Part shown: one piece after another, positions 11,441 through 21,752 of the stretch | Numbering within the stretch: position 1 is the stretch's first letter | Layout of the letters: every line of letters starts with the position of its first letter | NCBI RefSeq assembly: GCF_947172395.1 | Contig: NC_069086.1 | Coordinates: 838,501-902,500 of the forward strand | Source: Bicyclus anynana | Lineage: Eukaryota; Arthropoda; Insecta; Lepidoptera; Nymphalidae | DNA length: 64,000 nt | Direction: 5' to 3' | Made by a program: the position numbers and the translations under genes | The notes under the pieces: generated by a model | Seen by the model: only the letters and a program-made list of their open reading frames with translations | The model's database searches: none | What the model was told of the DNA's origin: nothing

Positions 11441-12115
11441 TAGCACAGTTTATCCTAAACGCTCGTAGCTAATCCTTTGTTTGGCATCTTATTCGGATAT
11501 GGTATAATCTGTCCTTAATGCCTCATTGTCCCAGTAGTTACCTACGGAAGGTACTAGATTCGAACCCTTGGTCAAGGCTTTGATGTTTGCTTAGCACAGT
11601 TTATTCTAAATGCTCGTAGCTCTAATCCTTTGTTTGGCATTTTATTCGGATATGGTATAATCTGTCCTTACTACCTCATTGTCCCAGTAGTTACCTGCGG
11701 AAGGTTCTGGATTCGAACCCTTGGTCAGAGGCTTTAAAGTTTGCTTAGCACAGTTTATCCTAAACGCTCGAAACTAATTCTTTGTTTAATATCTTATTTG
11801 GATATTATTTAATCTGTCCTTACTGACTTTTTGGCTACGGAAGGTTCTAGATTCGCATCCTTGACGAGATATTTGATGTTTGTACAGCATAATTTACCTT
11901 AAAAATCATCATCATTATCAGCCAATTTTAACGGTACACAACAGGGCCAGGCCTCCCTCCTTACAAGAACGTGGATTTGGAGCTAAACCCATCATGCTAT
12001 TCTAATGCAGGTTGGCGGGCTTTATTCTAAACGTCGTAGATAATCTTTCGTTTGCTATATTATTCGGTTAAGGCATTTATCTATCTTTATTCCTCATTTA
12101 ACCAGTAGTTAGCTA
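11441..12115 (+). repeat. Tandem repeat, unit about 150 bp, 3-4 copies
   Basis: Units begin with 'tagcacagtttatcctaaac' or close variants at 11441, 11592 and 11746, with a decayed fourth from about 11884. Each carries tcctttgtttggcat, 'atatggtataatctgtcctt', cagtagttacc and gattcgaacccttggtca. The fourth is interrupted by a family C fragment (11911-12022) and resumes at about 12023 with ttattctaaacg. Confidence 0.75.
11911..12022 (+). repeat. Family C fragment inserted in the tandem repeat
   Basis: Contains atcatcattatcagcc, 'caggcctccctccttac', 'gatttggagctaaaccca' and 'ctaatgcaggttggcggg'. Splits the last tandem unit. Confidence 0.55.
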
Positions 12116-12818
12116 CGGACCACAAGAAAGCCTGTTTTTGAGGCCTTTTGGTAGGTACTTTTGGGGATGTAAAAGTTCCAACGATATCAAAATACATCTG
12201 AATCAGTTTGGTACAATAAACAAACCGACGTATGTAGAAACTTGTATTTAAAGTATTTTGTTTAGTAACTATAGCTGACTGTGACGTCACCAAGGTCACA
12301 GTTGAAAATCATCGATGGGCATCGCTTTTTTGCAATGACCGGCTAATGCTGAGCTGTAATCCCTTTATTTGGTGTCACAGACAGTCATATAATATCTAAG
12401 ATAGGATGTACTTTTTGTGCCACTAAAAATTAACAAACTATTTTATTTCTTCTTTCAAAACAGTAGGCCTTTTTTGGGTCGTTAAACACACGTTTCCTTG
12501 GCAATTGAACTCTCCTAAAATTGTATTAAAAAAACAAGGCAGTTTGAAATTACGCTTAAGTAAACTAAACCGCTGATCCCTTTCCTGTTATTCTTATGGA
12601 TTTATTTAACCTTTCCCGAATGGGGAAAATAAAATAATATTATGTTTTAGAAGTTATAATTTGCTTAGGGTAGAATGAAATGAATCGATATGTTATAGTT
12701 TGTTTGTTTAGGTATATGTAGTCAAGTGAGTGTTGGTATGAATAGTGGTCGTGTTGCTACAGTTGTTACTAGTCGATTGTAGTCATGTTCTGAAGATGTT
12801 CTGGATACCAACGTAGTT

Positions 12819-13072
12819 TTGACGGCCCCCGTGGTTGGTCCAGGTCTGGCTGGTGGGAGGCTTTAGCCGTGACGAGTTACCACTGTTAGGGTGGTAGCTC
12901 GTCACGGCACGGCACGCACCAAGCGATTAAGCGTTCCGGTACGATATCATGTGGAAACCGAAAGAGGTGTGGATTTTCATTATCCATATAACATGTTAGC
13001 CCGCTTCTATCTTAGATTACATCATCATTCACTAGGTGATATTTTATTTAAGGGTTAACTTGTAATAAAAAA
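12819..13072 (+). mobile_element. SINE, family B, tRNA-head deleted, with internal hairpin
   Basis: Starts 'gacggcccccgtgg' and jumps directly to 'ttggtccaggtctggctggt', so most of the tRNA-like head is missing. The 3' part ('tggattttcat' to 'agggttaacttgtaa') is complete. Inside it, 12866-12883 and 12891-12908 form an 18-bp inverted repeat with one mismatch that replaces the normal 'ccctaccgacaaagacgtac' segment. Confidence 0.75.
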
Positions 13073-13081
13073 ATACTTAAG

Positions 13082-13214
13082 GTGTTTTTCAGATAGCATG
13101 GGTATGGATGACAGTTGCCTTATGACGTTCATAATACGTACTATTATCGTGAATCGCGGCAAACTTTCAAGAGTGAAACGAACTGTCACCGCACCCATGC
13201 TATCTGAAAAACAC
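13082..13214. mobile_element. Small terminal-inverted-repeat element (MITE-like)
   Basis: 133 bp with 22-bp perfect terminal inverted repeats (gtgtttttcagatagcatgg plus gt), extended imperfectly through tgacagtt. An inner palindrome (ataata/tattat around cgtac) sits near the centre. No clear target duplication. No coding capacity. Class unknown. Confidence 0.65.
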
Positions 13215-13237
13215 TATAATGTATAAAAATGTACTAC

Positions 13238-13424
13238 CTACCTACTTTCTACTATTCTAAATGCGAAAGTAAGTTTGTCTGTCTGTTATATTTCACGCTT
13301 TAACCACTGAACCGATTTTACCCCAGAAAAATGCATCGTTCTCATGGGATTTGTAAAGAAATCATGCAATCAGAGTCGCGGGTGTCCGCTAGCTGCACTA
13401 TGTGTGCAGCTAGCGGACACCCGC
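13238..13424 (-). repeat. Family E repeat ending in a perfect hairpin
   Basis: Minus-orientation family E: 'attctaaatgcgaaagt' through 'accactgaaccgatttta' to gtcgcgggtgtccgctag. The terminal part 13378-13398 is copied as its exact reverse complement at 13404-13424 (21 bp, no mismatches) across the loop tatgt. Confidence 0.8.
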
Positions 13425-13429
13425 ACCTC

Positions 13430-13530
13430 AATAGTCTCAATAGCTCAACGGCGAAGCGGTCGGACTCATCACCGAGGGGTGGTGGTTCGAGCCCCACTCC
13501 GTTGGACTATTTTCGTCTTGTCGCCCCACT
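13430..13530 (+). mobile_element. SINE fragment, family D (tRNA-like)
   Basis: Contains 'tagctcaacggcgaagcggt', cggactcatcaccgagg and the B-box-like ggttcgagccccactccg. Matches from memory a common lepidopteran SINE head. The 'ccccactccgttgga' end is duplicated at 13493 and 13525. Not a functional tRNA: no acceptor stem pairing is evident. Confidence 0.6.
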
Positions 13531-13690
13531 CCGTTGGAATACAGTCTTCCTATGCATAATAGCAGACAATCTAACTGCTTCATTAGTAGAGCACGAGTTC
13601 CTGGTTTAGAGTCCGAAGGAAGGAAATACTGAGCTTTCCTTTCTCCGAAGAATAAACTTTTTTTTCTATTTTTATAGTCGAAGATCTTAC

Positions 13691-13888
13691 CTTCTGGTAC
13701 TGCAAGTGAAGTGAGCAGGAAGTGTACGCAAGCGGCCCCCGTGCCGTGCCCCATCAGCGTGACGTTGGTGGGGTCGCCCCCAAACACCGCCACGTTCTCC
13801 TTGATCCAGTGCAACGCGGCTATCTGATCCATCAGCCCGTAGTTTGCTGGGGATCGCGGGAAGTCGTCCGACCGAGGGTTGAGGAAAC
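13691..13888 (-). CDS. Neuroligin coding exon 3 (nucleophile-elbow region)
   Basis: 198 nt, phase 1 in and out. The acceptor (gttggcag) ends at 13889 and the donor GTAAGA starts at 13690. Encodes residues 202-266: FLNPRSDDFPRSPANYGLMDQ, then IKENVAVFGGDPTNVTLMGH and the elbow GHGTGAACVHFL. In active cholinesterases the elbow is GESAG; here residue 249 is Gly at the serine position, so the protein cannot be a serine esterase. Cys254 is also seen. N242-V-T is a possible glycosylation site. A SINE remnant with a perfect hairpin lies about 270 bp downstream and a SINE about 140 bp upstream, so the exon sits in a repeat-rich pocket. Confidence 0.96.
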
Positions 13889-14029
13889 CTGCCAACAATG
13901 TTGCTTTGTTAAATTCTAAACAAAACGATTACCTTACTAAATAGTTTGTAAAAAACATCGTAAATGGAAAACCTTTCTCTCTTTCAAGACACTTTTTATA
14001 GGGTCAAATAATTTAAATCTATTAATTTT

Positions 14030-14372
14030 CGACGGCCTTCGTGGCGCAGTGGTAAGCGCGGTGGATTTACAAGACGGAGGTCCCTGGGTTCGATCCCCGG
14101 CTGGGCCGATTGAGGTTTTCTTAATTGGTCCAGGTCTGGCTGGTGGGAGGCTTCGGCTGTGGGAAGTTACCACCCTACCGACAAAGAACCTTTTCGGTTT
14201 CTACACGACATCGTACCGCCAAGCGATTTAGCGTTCCGGTACGATGTCGTGTAGAAACCGAAAAGGGTGTGGATTTTCATTCTCCTCTTAACAAGTTAAC
14301 CCATTTCCATCTTAGATTGCATCGTCACTTACCATCAGGTGAGATTGCAGTCAAGAGCTAACTTGTAAAAAA
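14030..14372 (+). mobile_element. SINE, family B, near full length, with extended hairpin
   Basis: tRNA-like head: gacggccttcgtggcgcagt (A box) and ggttcgatccccggc (B box). Then the family body 'ttggtccaggtctggctggt' and end 'gagattgcagtcaagagcta' plus acttgtaaaaaat. Between the accctaccgacaaaga and gattttcat blocks it carries a 30-bp perfect inverted repeat (14189-14218 and 14237-14266). Other copies have only the innermost 7 bp. Confidence 0.85.
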
Positions 14373-14459
14373 TAAAAAAAAATTAAAAAATTAAAATATA
14401 AATTGTGTTCACACTACTAGATACAGACACACATTTGGAAAAATATTGTTTTATTACAT

Positions 14460-14545
14460 ATTTTTTTTCGGCAAGCCGCTCACTTGATGTTAAGTGTTTA
14501 CCGCCGCCCTGGAACAACTGCAACGACAATGATGCATTGCCGGCC
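14460..14545 (+). repeat. Short interspersed repeat fragment
   Basis: 'ggcaagccgctcacttgatg' followed by 'ttaagtgtttaccgccgccc' and 'atgcattgccggcctaaag'. A shorter piece (tgatgttaagtgtttaccgc) lies at 30928-30949. Resembles a widespread lepidopteran repeat; unclassified. Confidence 0.45.
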
Positions 14546-14574
14546 TAAAGTACTTGAATACGTACAAGAATATA

Positions 14575-14797
14575 TAGTAAGACTAGTGAACGCCCGCGAC
14601 TTCGTCCGCGTGAAATTTAGTTTTTCACAAATTCCTCGGGAACCGTAGATTTTTCCGGGATGAAAAGTAGCCTATGTGTTAATACAGAGTAAAATCTATT
14701 TCCATTCCAAATTTCAGCTAAATCGGTTTAGTAGTAGCGCCGTTAAAGAGTAACAAACATCCATACAAACTTTCGCGTTTATAATATTAGTAGGATC
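14575..14797 (+). repeat. Family E repeat, full monomer
   Basis: From gcccgcgacttcgtccgcgt through 'gggatgaaaagtagcctatg', 'aaatttcagctaaatcgg' and gcgccgttaaagagtaacaa to the end tttataatattagtagga. A good reference copy for the family in this window. Confidence 0.8.
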
Positions 14798-16058
14798 TGA
14801 AATGGTCGGATGAAATTTACGACTGTCTTACAAAAAAGTCTTACTTGTATTGAATTTACTGGAGAAAATTTGTAATTTGCATCAAGAACTTGCCTTATAG
14901 TATAATACTACCGTTTATAAATTAGAAAGGAGTTAAGGCCGTAATATACCTCTTCTGGGCTCCAGCCCGCAGTTGAGTTACCGAGTAAATTAGAGGTTCA
15001 AAACCCTCTCATTAACAAAACGGCTCTCTGCCTACTGCGCGCATTACTGTGAAGGTAAGTAGAATAATTAAATTGTATTCGTTACATCCCTAATTCATTT
15101 TATGTCTGGGCTATTACCGATATGGGTAAGGGCCTATGTATCTAAGTAGATGCGAGTTTGAAATGAGGGCAATTTAATTAGATAACTAATTAAGGAAACA
15201 GTTTGTTCTAAACGTACTTATCAACTACGTTACTTAAGCATATCATCAGAATCAACTTTAATAGTGGACTAGCTTAATATGCAGCTTTGAATTACGAAGC
15301 AAGGACTAGAGTCCTTGGTTCCGACCAAGGACTAAATTCAATATTTTATAGTCCGTTTTAAATATTGAAATTCTGTTACTTTCAAGAAATGTTGTTGGTG
15401 GCTTTATACACCAGGGCCAGAGCACGTTATGCCCTAAATTCCGTCTGATAACGAGCGCTACCGAGGTAAACATTACAAACATTACTCCGCCAATTCGTAT
15501 TAGAGTAGCCTTGTGGGTATAAGCTTCAAATCCCTTTTCTTACTGCAACTCATGGTCTTTAGCGGACCGTAACAATAAGGTGACAATGAAGATGATAACA
15601 ATGATTGGGACCTAATTCTTTTTTTATTATTATTTTAAATACCACTGTCTCAGACTGCATATGGTTACATTATTAAACAAGAACTAAACAAGACTATCAA
15701 TCAATTTCTGCGCAGTAATAAAGCAGTAATTGATGAGTACATAATTCACTAGATCCTGAACTATATTAAATGAAACGAAGTTAATAAACCTTCTCAGAAA
15801 AGTACCCAACAAAACGGAAAAAAATCTAAAAGAAAATTATCGCGTTTAAGAAAATTACACTCTTTCAAGGAGAGTGGAATGAATAATAAATTAATGTAGT
15901 TTTCTAGAATAACGGTCGGTACTTTTCAGCGGACTTACTACCTACTCGTTTATGCTGCTCTATCTACGTCATTATCTAAGCTATACAAATAAGTTGAAGT
16001 GTCTGTTTGTATTTTTTTTTGAATGCGTGAAAGAGATTAATTAATATCATCATATTTT

Positions 16059-16291
16059 CATCAACATTAACAGCCCAAAATGAACTCACTATTAAGCGTG
16101 AGCCTCCTCTCAGGGTTATTTTAATAGTCCACCACGCTGGCCCAAGACGGGTTGGCAGGTTTCCTCGGGATGTTTTTCCTTCACCATTTGAATTTTTGAC
16201 TTTTAATTTCTTAAAACTGAAATACGTGGATTCGAACATATGCCTTCCGTATTAAAGGCAGAGGATATATCCACTGGGCTCTCACGGCTCC
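16059..16291 (-). mobile_element. SINE, family A (diverged)
   Basis: Minus orientation: gagcctcctctcag, gtccaccacgctggccca, 'gatgtttttccttcaccatt' and 'ggatatatccactgggctct'. Diverged and partly deleted compared with 432-742. Confidence 0.65.
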
Positions 16292-17278
16292 TATTTAATA
16301 TACAATCTGCTTATTTCATTTATATTTTTTGTCTTTCTATTGGTTTCTTTCGGATAATAACTGAAACCTGGACTGTTTTTGATAGGAATTTCACTGGCGC
16401 TTATCTGATGTTGTATGGAGCAACTTAAGCTGCATTTTATATTTTTCTGATATTTCTCTAGTGATGTACTACTTGAGCTAGAGGAGTAGTGATGTACTGC
16501 TTGATATAAGTCAGAAAAATAGTAATATAAAAAATATTACTTAAAAATCACTGTTTTTATCTTAGTGAACCTATTTTTAGTTTTGTTTAGTATTTTAGAA
16601 CAAATTTAACGAGTTTTTATTTAAATACGTTTTAGTACTAGAGCGTTTTTTTGTAGAAGATTGTAAAGCAGAACTAATTAACTAAATACTGTAATTTTAC
16701 TTTAAGGTTTTATATTCCGACAACGGCCTTTACTTTAGGATTAGGTTTAGCCTTATTTGCTGGCAAGATATAAGTATTTTTTTAAAAGCCAAGAGATTGT
16801 AAGTCCATGCTCCTGACATAGTTCAATACAGTAGGCAACTATGAAATTTTGACCATAATGGAGAAACGAGGCAGGTTTCAAAGCTTCCAAAATTTTACAG
16901 TTTCTACGTGCAGTTTAAACACCTAAATTCAAACGGTTGAAGTCGCGAGTAAGTGCCTGTGAAGAATAATACATTTATGCGCCGGCTAAGTTTGACAAGG
17001 CCGATATATTTTAGGCCGGGATGTCACCCTGGAGAATAAAGACCGACCGTTCCGATCCGATGTGATATGGGTGGATTTATTTTAAGCCACAGTTTAGCTC
17101 AGATTTCGCAGGGTATAATGGAGCTCTAGCTGACGTCAGCTTAAGGTTTCAGTCATGAATATGAGTATATTTTAACATGACAGCTTATTCCTTGAATGGT
17201 GTTTATATTTTTTCTGTGTATTGAAGTTCCAAATTCACCTCCCTTAATTTAGGAAAATGAATGTCTGTGTTTTTAAGA

Positions 17279-17526
17279 CATCATCATCATCATCTCAGCC
17301 GATGGACGTCCACTGCAGGACATAGGTCTTTTGTAGAGACTTCCAAACATCACGATACTGAGCCACCTGCATCCAGCGAATCCCTGCGACTCGCTTGATG
17401 TCGTCAGTCCACCAAGCTGAAGTGGCAATGGGCGGGGCACATAATTCGAAGAGCCGATGGACGTTGGGGTCCTGGAATGGCGGCTCCGCACTAGTAAGCG
17501 CAGTGTTGGTCGACCCCCCATCAGGT
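17279..17526. mobile_element. RTE-type LINE tail with 5' inversion
   Basis: 17279-17420 is the RTE 3' end in minus orientation, starting at its (atg)n tail and cagccgatggacgtccactg. 17419-17520 is the adjacent upstream segment of the same element in plus orientation (agctgaagtggcaatgggcg to gtgttggtcgaccccccatc). The two pieces are contiguous in element coordinates (compare 59158-59290), so the copy is 5'-inverted. Flanks tgtttttaaga and tgttttgaga may be a decayed target duplication. Confidence 0.8.
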
Positions 17527-18311
17527 GTTTTGAGAATTACTGGTATGTAATCATATCGTCTGATGACGATGACCGATCATTTTTAAAGTGGTAATTCATA
17601 AGAGAAGGTAAACCGTTTGGTAACGCAACGCGTTAAAGCTGAAGTTGCCACGTTTGACACTTGCACTTGACAGAGCGAACTTCGGACTGATCTAACGACC
17701 ACAGACTATTTTAAAAGTTTCAATGTTGCAGCTGTCAAAATGTTGTTCACACCTCTCCTATAATTGAGAATTCTCAATTAAAATCAATAATTAAAGCAAT
17801 TAATTTAAGTTATAACCTTTGTCGAGCGTCTCGAAACAATTTAATGACATCAACCGATCGATCATACAAATAAATATTTATTCTTACATACAAATATATC
17901 AGGCAAAAACCAAAATACCACCACCAAAATACGAAAATGGAATTCTTTCCTTAGTATATCCATCAATCATATTGTGATATTACAATCCATCTACTGGTTT
18001 AATTCAAGGTAAAAGTTTATATTACATGGTCTTGCTTTCGGTACGAATTATTTTATATTACTTTCCATGACCTGTTTCATAAAAGGCTAAAGTATATTGA
18101 CATCAGTAGGACTAATTAGAAATTTTCAAGGATTTTTGGAATGAATATGAAAAATGTTTTTGTAGAAAACTTTTAATGAATTGGCCAGTTTCACTTAATT
18201 TTTGTTGTGTTTGATATTCCAAGTCAGAAAGTTCAAAGTGTTATTTCAGAATGAGCTTGCAATAAACGCAGTCAGGCATTTTTTTGTACCTAGGTGAGTA
18301 GAGAAAGCTGA

Positions 18312-18475
18312 AGAGTTTGTTTGTTTGCTTGAACGCGCTAATCTCAGGAAATACTGGTCCGATTTGAAAAATTATTTCAGTGTTAGATATCCCATTTATC
18401 GAGAAAGGCTATATGTTATCCCCGTATTCCTACGGAAACGGAAACCACGCTGGTGGAATCGCGCGGTGTCAGCTA
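18312..18475 (-). repeat. Family F repeat
   Basis: Minus orientation: 'gtttgtttgcttgaacgcgc', 'ggtccgatttgaaaaatt', 'ttatccccgtattcctacgg' and a 'gcgcggtgtcagct' end. Homologous to 38908-39090 and 48100-48245. Confidence 0.65.
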
Positions 18476-19114
18476 TTTCACTCATAAGCTTGTTATTTTT
18501 TGTATGTTTAAGATTTCCTGTAAGCTATCATATCGCATATGATTTTTATAATTATCATTTTGCACAATGTTTGTCAACACTACAAGGACTTCAAAGAAAT
18601 ATTTATTACGGAAATTTTCCTCTAAACTTTTACCGTCATTTTACGAGCTCATTAATTGTATCTTAGGAGTATATAAAACCGCGAAAGGTAGCGTGACACG
18701 AGCGCGGGTCGAGTGTACCGGTACATACGACTACATTTTGCGCTTATGTACAGTCAGCTAAAGTGAAATATTTCGCATTGTTCTGAGCCACGCGTCCCGT
18801 AATATCAACATAGTTATGTGAAATTTTGATATAACTTCAATGTTCGTGTCGTCAAAAGGATGCCGGGAGGAGAGGCGGATTGTTTTAAAGCCGCGGGATA
18901 TTATTTTAATAATATGACTTTGTAATATATACCCTAGCTTGTTATATTGAATTAGCCTTGTAATATACTAGTATATAATTAATCATATTTAGTAGGTAGT
19001 CTAGTAGACATGTGCTCTTTAGTACAAAACTTTTTCTCCTTCTCATATAAAATTTGTTGAGGTGTCATTTGATTAAGAATTGAAAGTAGATATATTCAAT
19101 TCCAAATCGAAAAA

Positions 19115-19170
19115 AAACATACATATAGCCGAACGTAGAACCTCCTCCTTTTTGGAAGTCGGTTAATGAC
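19115..19170 (-). repeat. Short conserved repeat, family J
   Basis: Minus copy of 'aaaaggaggaggttctacgt' plus tcggctgtatgt, next to ggaagtcggtta. Plus-strand copies are at 46725-46780 and 58700-58770. Confidence 0.55.
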
Positions 19171-19961
19171 GCCTGAACTATTTTTGTATATATATATACA
19201 ATATGTTTACTAGACTATACTATTTTACCGGCCCACTACAGGACCAGTAACCTATGCTCGGAGCTTCTTTCTAATCTAATTAGAAATGAGGAGATTCGCA
19301 CTAAGCTAGATGTTATTTTGTACTGACAAAGCGTTAAAATAAAAATTTAAAACAATAAACACACTGGTGTTCATCAAATGTATGCAAAATTGAATCTTTC
19401 TAGTACTAAGTCTCTGAGGCAAGCCATGGAACATCGACCTTATAACAAAGTTCAATGCCGAGTACGGACGGACGAAAATATTATACGGGTTTCGGTAGAT
19501 TACGGTGTCCTAAGCTCATGTGTAACATAAATTTAATAAAATAAATAATTTAACAACTATGGTGCCGAAAATCCCTCGATAATCGATATCGGGGTTTAAA
19601 ATTATTAATAAAGTTGGCAAGAATTGCAAACTGGAAATATTCAATTAATAGCCAGGAATAAATACAAAATTCGTCCGGAAATTGTTCCAACAACTTTCCG
19701 CGAGTTATAAAGGGAGACGTAGTAAATATTCATCGTTTTACAGAAAGCATTTTCGCTATAGTCTAGGAGCTGGTGATCGATTTGTTTTTAATGAAATATC
19801 AAATCAAAATATACAACTTGTCTGTGTTCCGGAGTGACGATAAGTTAATGTTCATTGTATTTGATTGTTGTAAATGAACGTTGTACCATGTTTACGTAAA
19901 TGGGCGTTATTCATTACACCACTACTTTGATTGATCTGGATTAAATTCCACGCAGCATACA

Positions 19962-20214
19962 TCATCATCATCATCATATCAGCCGATGGACGTCCACTGC
20001 TGGACATAGGCCTCTTGCATGGACCTCCAAGCATAACGATCTCGAGCCGCCAGCATCCAGCGGTTTCCTGCAATCCGCTTGATGTCCTCGGTCCACCTAG
20101 TGGGGGGTCGACCAACACTGCGCTTTCTGGTGCGGGGTCGCCATTCCAACATCTTGGGACCCCAATGTCCATCGGCTCTTCGAACTATGTGGCCTGCCCA
20201 TTGCCACTTCAGCT
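19962..20214 (-). mobile_element. RTE-type LINE 3' fragment
   Basis: Minus orientation: (cat)n tail, 'cagccgatggacgtccactg', tggacataggcctcttgcat and so on to gccacttcagctt. Collinear with 59158-59396 of the plus-strand copy and encodes the same C-terminal RTE segment (AGHIVRRADG type). 5'-truncated at the aagctgaagtgg site. Confidence 0.8.
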
Positions 20215-20789
20215 TATAAAATTTATAAAATTTTAACTCTCATGTCAATCCGAGGTATGAGTCGTATTAAGAACCAAGCCAGATAGATAACAGCTTAGAG
20301 GGTATCAAGCAATGCTTACATAACTTACTATCTATATCAGTTGTCCTTTAAAAGTGAACGCTGAACGTTCACAGATTTTTACTCATTATAAGCACTTGAC
20401 CCTCTGTTAATTTCATGGACAAACTGTTCACTAGCTCTCAGATTATATGAAAATAGGAAGCCAATTTATAATCTGTAACTTGACGCGTACAACATAAACA
20501 GTTTCTAAGTTTCAAACGTAATCAATTAAAATTATTATTGCTTGGAATGTTATTGTAATCGATTTCGTAACTTGATATTAGCTTGATATTGCTTCATCAT
20601 CTGAAGTTTCAACTTTTATAATATCTTTCCTGAATATTTATTTACGCCTTTAATATAGTTTATTATGAGACCTCATAATGCCTTGAAGCATTATTTTGCT
20701 TATTACATACACATTACAAACGAGGTATCGTGACTTTACTTCTATTAAATCGAGTGTTATATCTTTATAATTTTTATTATTAGTTTCTT

Positions 20790-20935
20790 CGTTAGGTTGC
20801 CTGGAAGAGATCGCTTTTTAGCGATAAGGCCGCCTATTGTGCATTTTTCTTTCTTTCCGTTATTTTTCTGTATCGTATGTTTCTGTGTGGTGTACAATAA
20901 AGTATATTTTCATTTCATTTCATTTCAAGAACGCC
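20790..20935 (+). repeat. Repeat with (ATTTC)n tail, family I
   Basis: Contains 'gcctggaagagatcgctttt', 'tagcgataaggccgcctatt' and 'gtgtacaataaagtatattt', then attt-catttc repeats. Looks like a LINE 3' UTR with tail; known to me as common in Lepidoptera. Confidence 0.55.
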
Positions 20936-21340
20936 TGTTTAAATAGTTTTATTCATAAAAATAAATAATAAGTACCTATTTTTATTAACGAGATGCTTTA
21001 AAGCAAATCATTAATATTAAAAGATTAATTTTGTAATATTTTCATGAAGTGAATGTGAGCCTTTTAATTATCGAAAATAAATAAAGTGCTGTCAATAAAA
21101 ATGAATGAACAACTTTTTTGAACAAAAAATAATTGAAGACAATAATTTTAGTAGCATTCGTAACACAAAAAGTTAGCAAGTTACTCTAGAACTCGAATGA
21201 AAGTTGCCAAGTTACTCTAAAACTTTACAACAAGTTGCCGACTCATTGTAAGATGCTTGCGGTGGTTACAGGGCAGAGTTCTATTTGAAAAATTAAAGTC
21301 CAAGTAAAAAAATCAGTTGACCTGCTATCAAAATAAGAGG

Positions 21341-21582
21341 GGCAAGGCAATATTCCACCATGCTCAGGATGCTGATTGGCAGATTTCATATATGTAAATA
21401 ATTAAGAAAATTCTCTGGTATGCAGGTTTCCTCATGATGTTTTTCCTTCACCATGTGAGACACGTGATATTTGATTTCTTAAAATGCACACAACTGAATA
21501 GTTGGAGGTGCATGCCCGGACCGGATTCGAACCTACTCCCTCCGAATCGAAGGTAGAGGTCATATCCAATTGACTATCATGC
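21341..21582 (-). mobile_element. SINE, family A (5' and 3' worn)
   Basis: Minus orientation: ttccaccatgctca, 'aattaagaaaattctctggt', 'gacacgtgatatttgatttc', 'gccc' then ggaccggattcgaacctact and 'tcatatccaattgactatca'. Confidence 0.7.
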
Positions 21583-21752
21583 TATTCTCGGATTTAATAC
21601 GACGTTATTTTTAGTTGAGTTTCCGTAAATAAAGATCATGAACATACTAGTTTATTTTACCGGTTAACTGCCGGGTACTGGCATAATTCATTCTATTTTA
21701 AACAAAAATTATAAACGAATCGAATTAACGTAACGAATCTATACTAATACCT

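Larger units (their letters stand above)
4748..13690. other. Neuroligin intron 3, repeat-rich
   Basis: About 8.9 kb. Holds two repeats with minisatellite tracts (5478-5765, 10819-11250), a repeat interrupted by a foldback-containing insertion (6553-7973), repeat H (8455-8705), a GC-rich patch (9535-9660), a roughly 150-bp tandem repeat (11441-12115), a SINE (12819-13072), a small terminal-inverted-repeat element (13082-13214) and a repeat remnant with a perfect hairpin (13238-13424). No other exon seen. Confidence 0.7.

Noticed and set aside
13331..13609. 92-codon plus-strand open frame near exon 3
   Set aside because: It runs through a repeat end, a hairpin and a SINE fragment; repeat-derived chance frame.
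18700..18730. gtgtaccggtacat palindrome as a regulatory site
   Set aside because: A 12-bp palindrome is expected by chance in a window of this size and has no supporting context.
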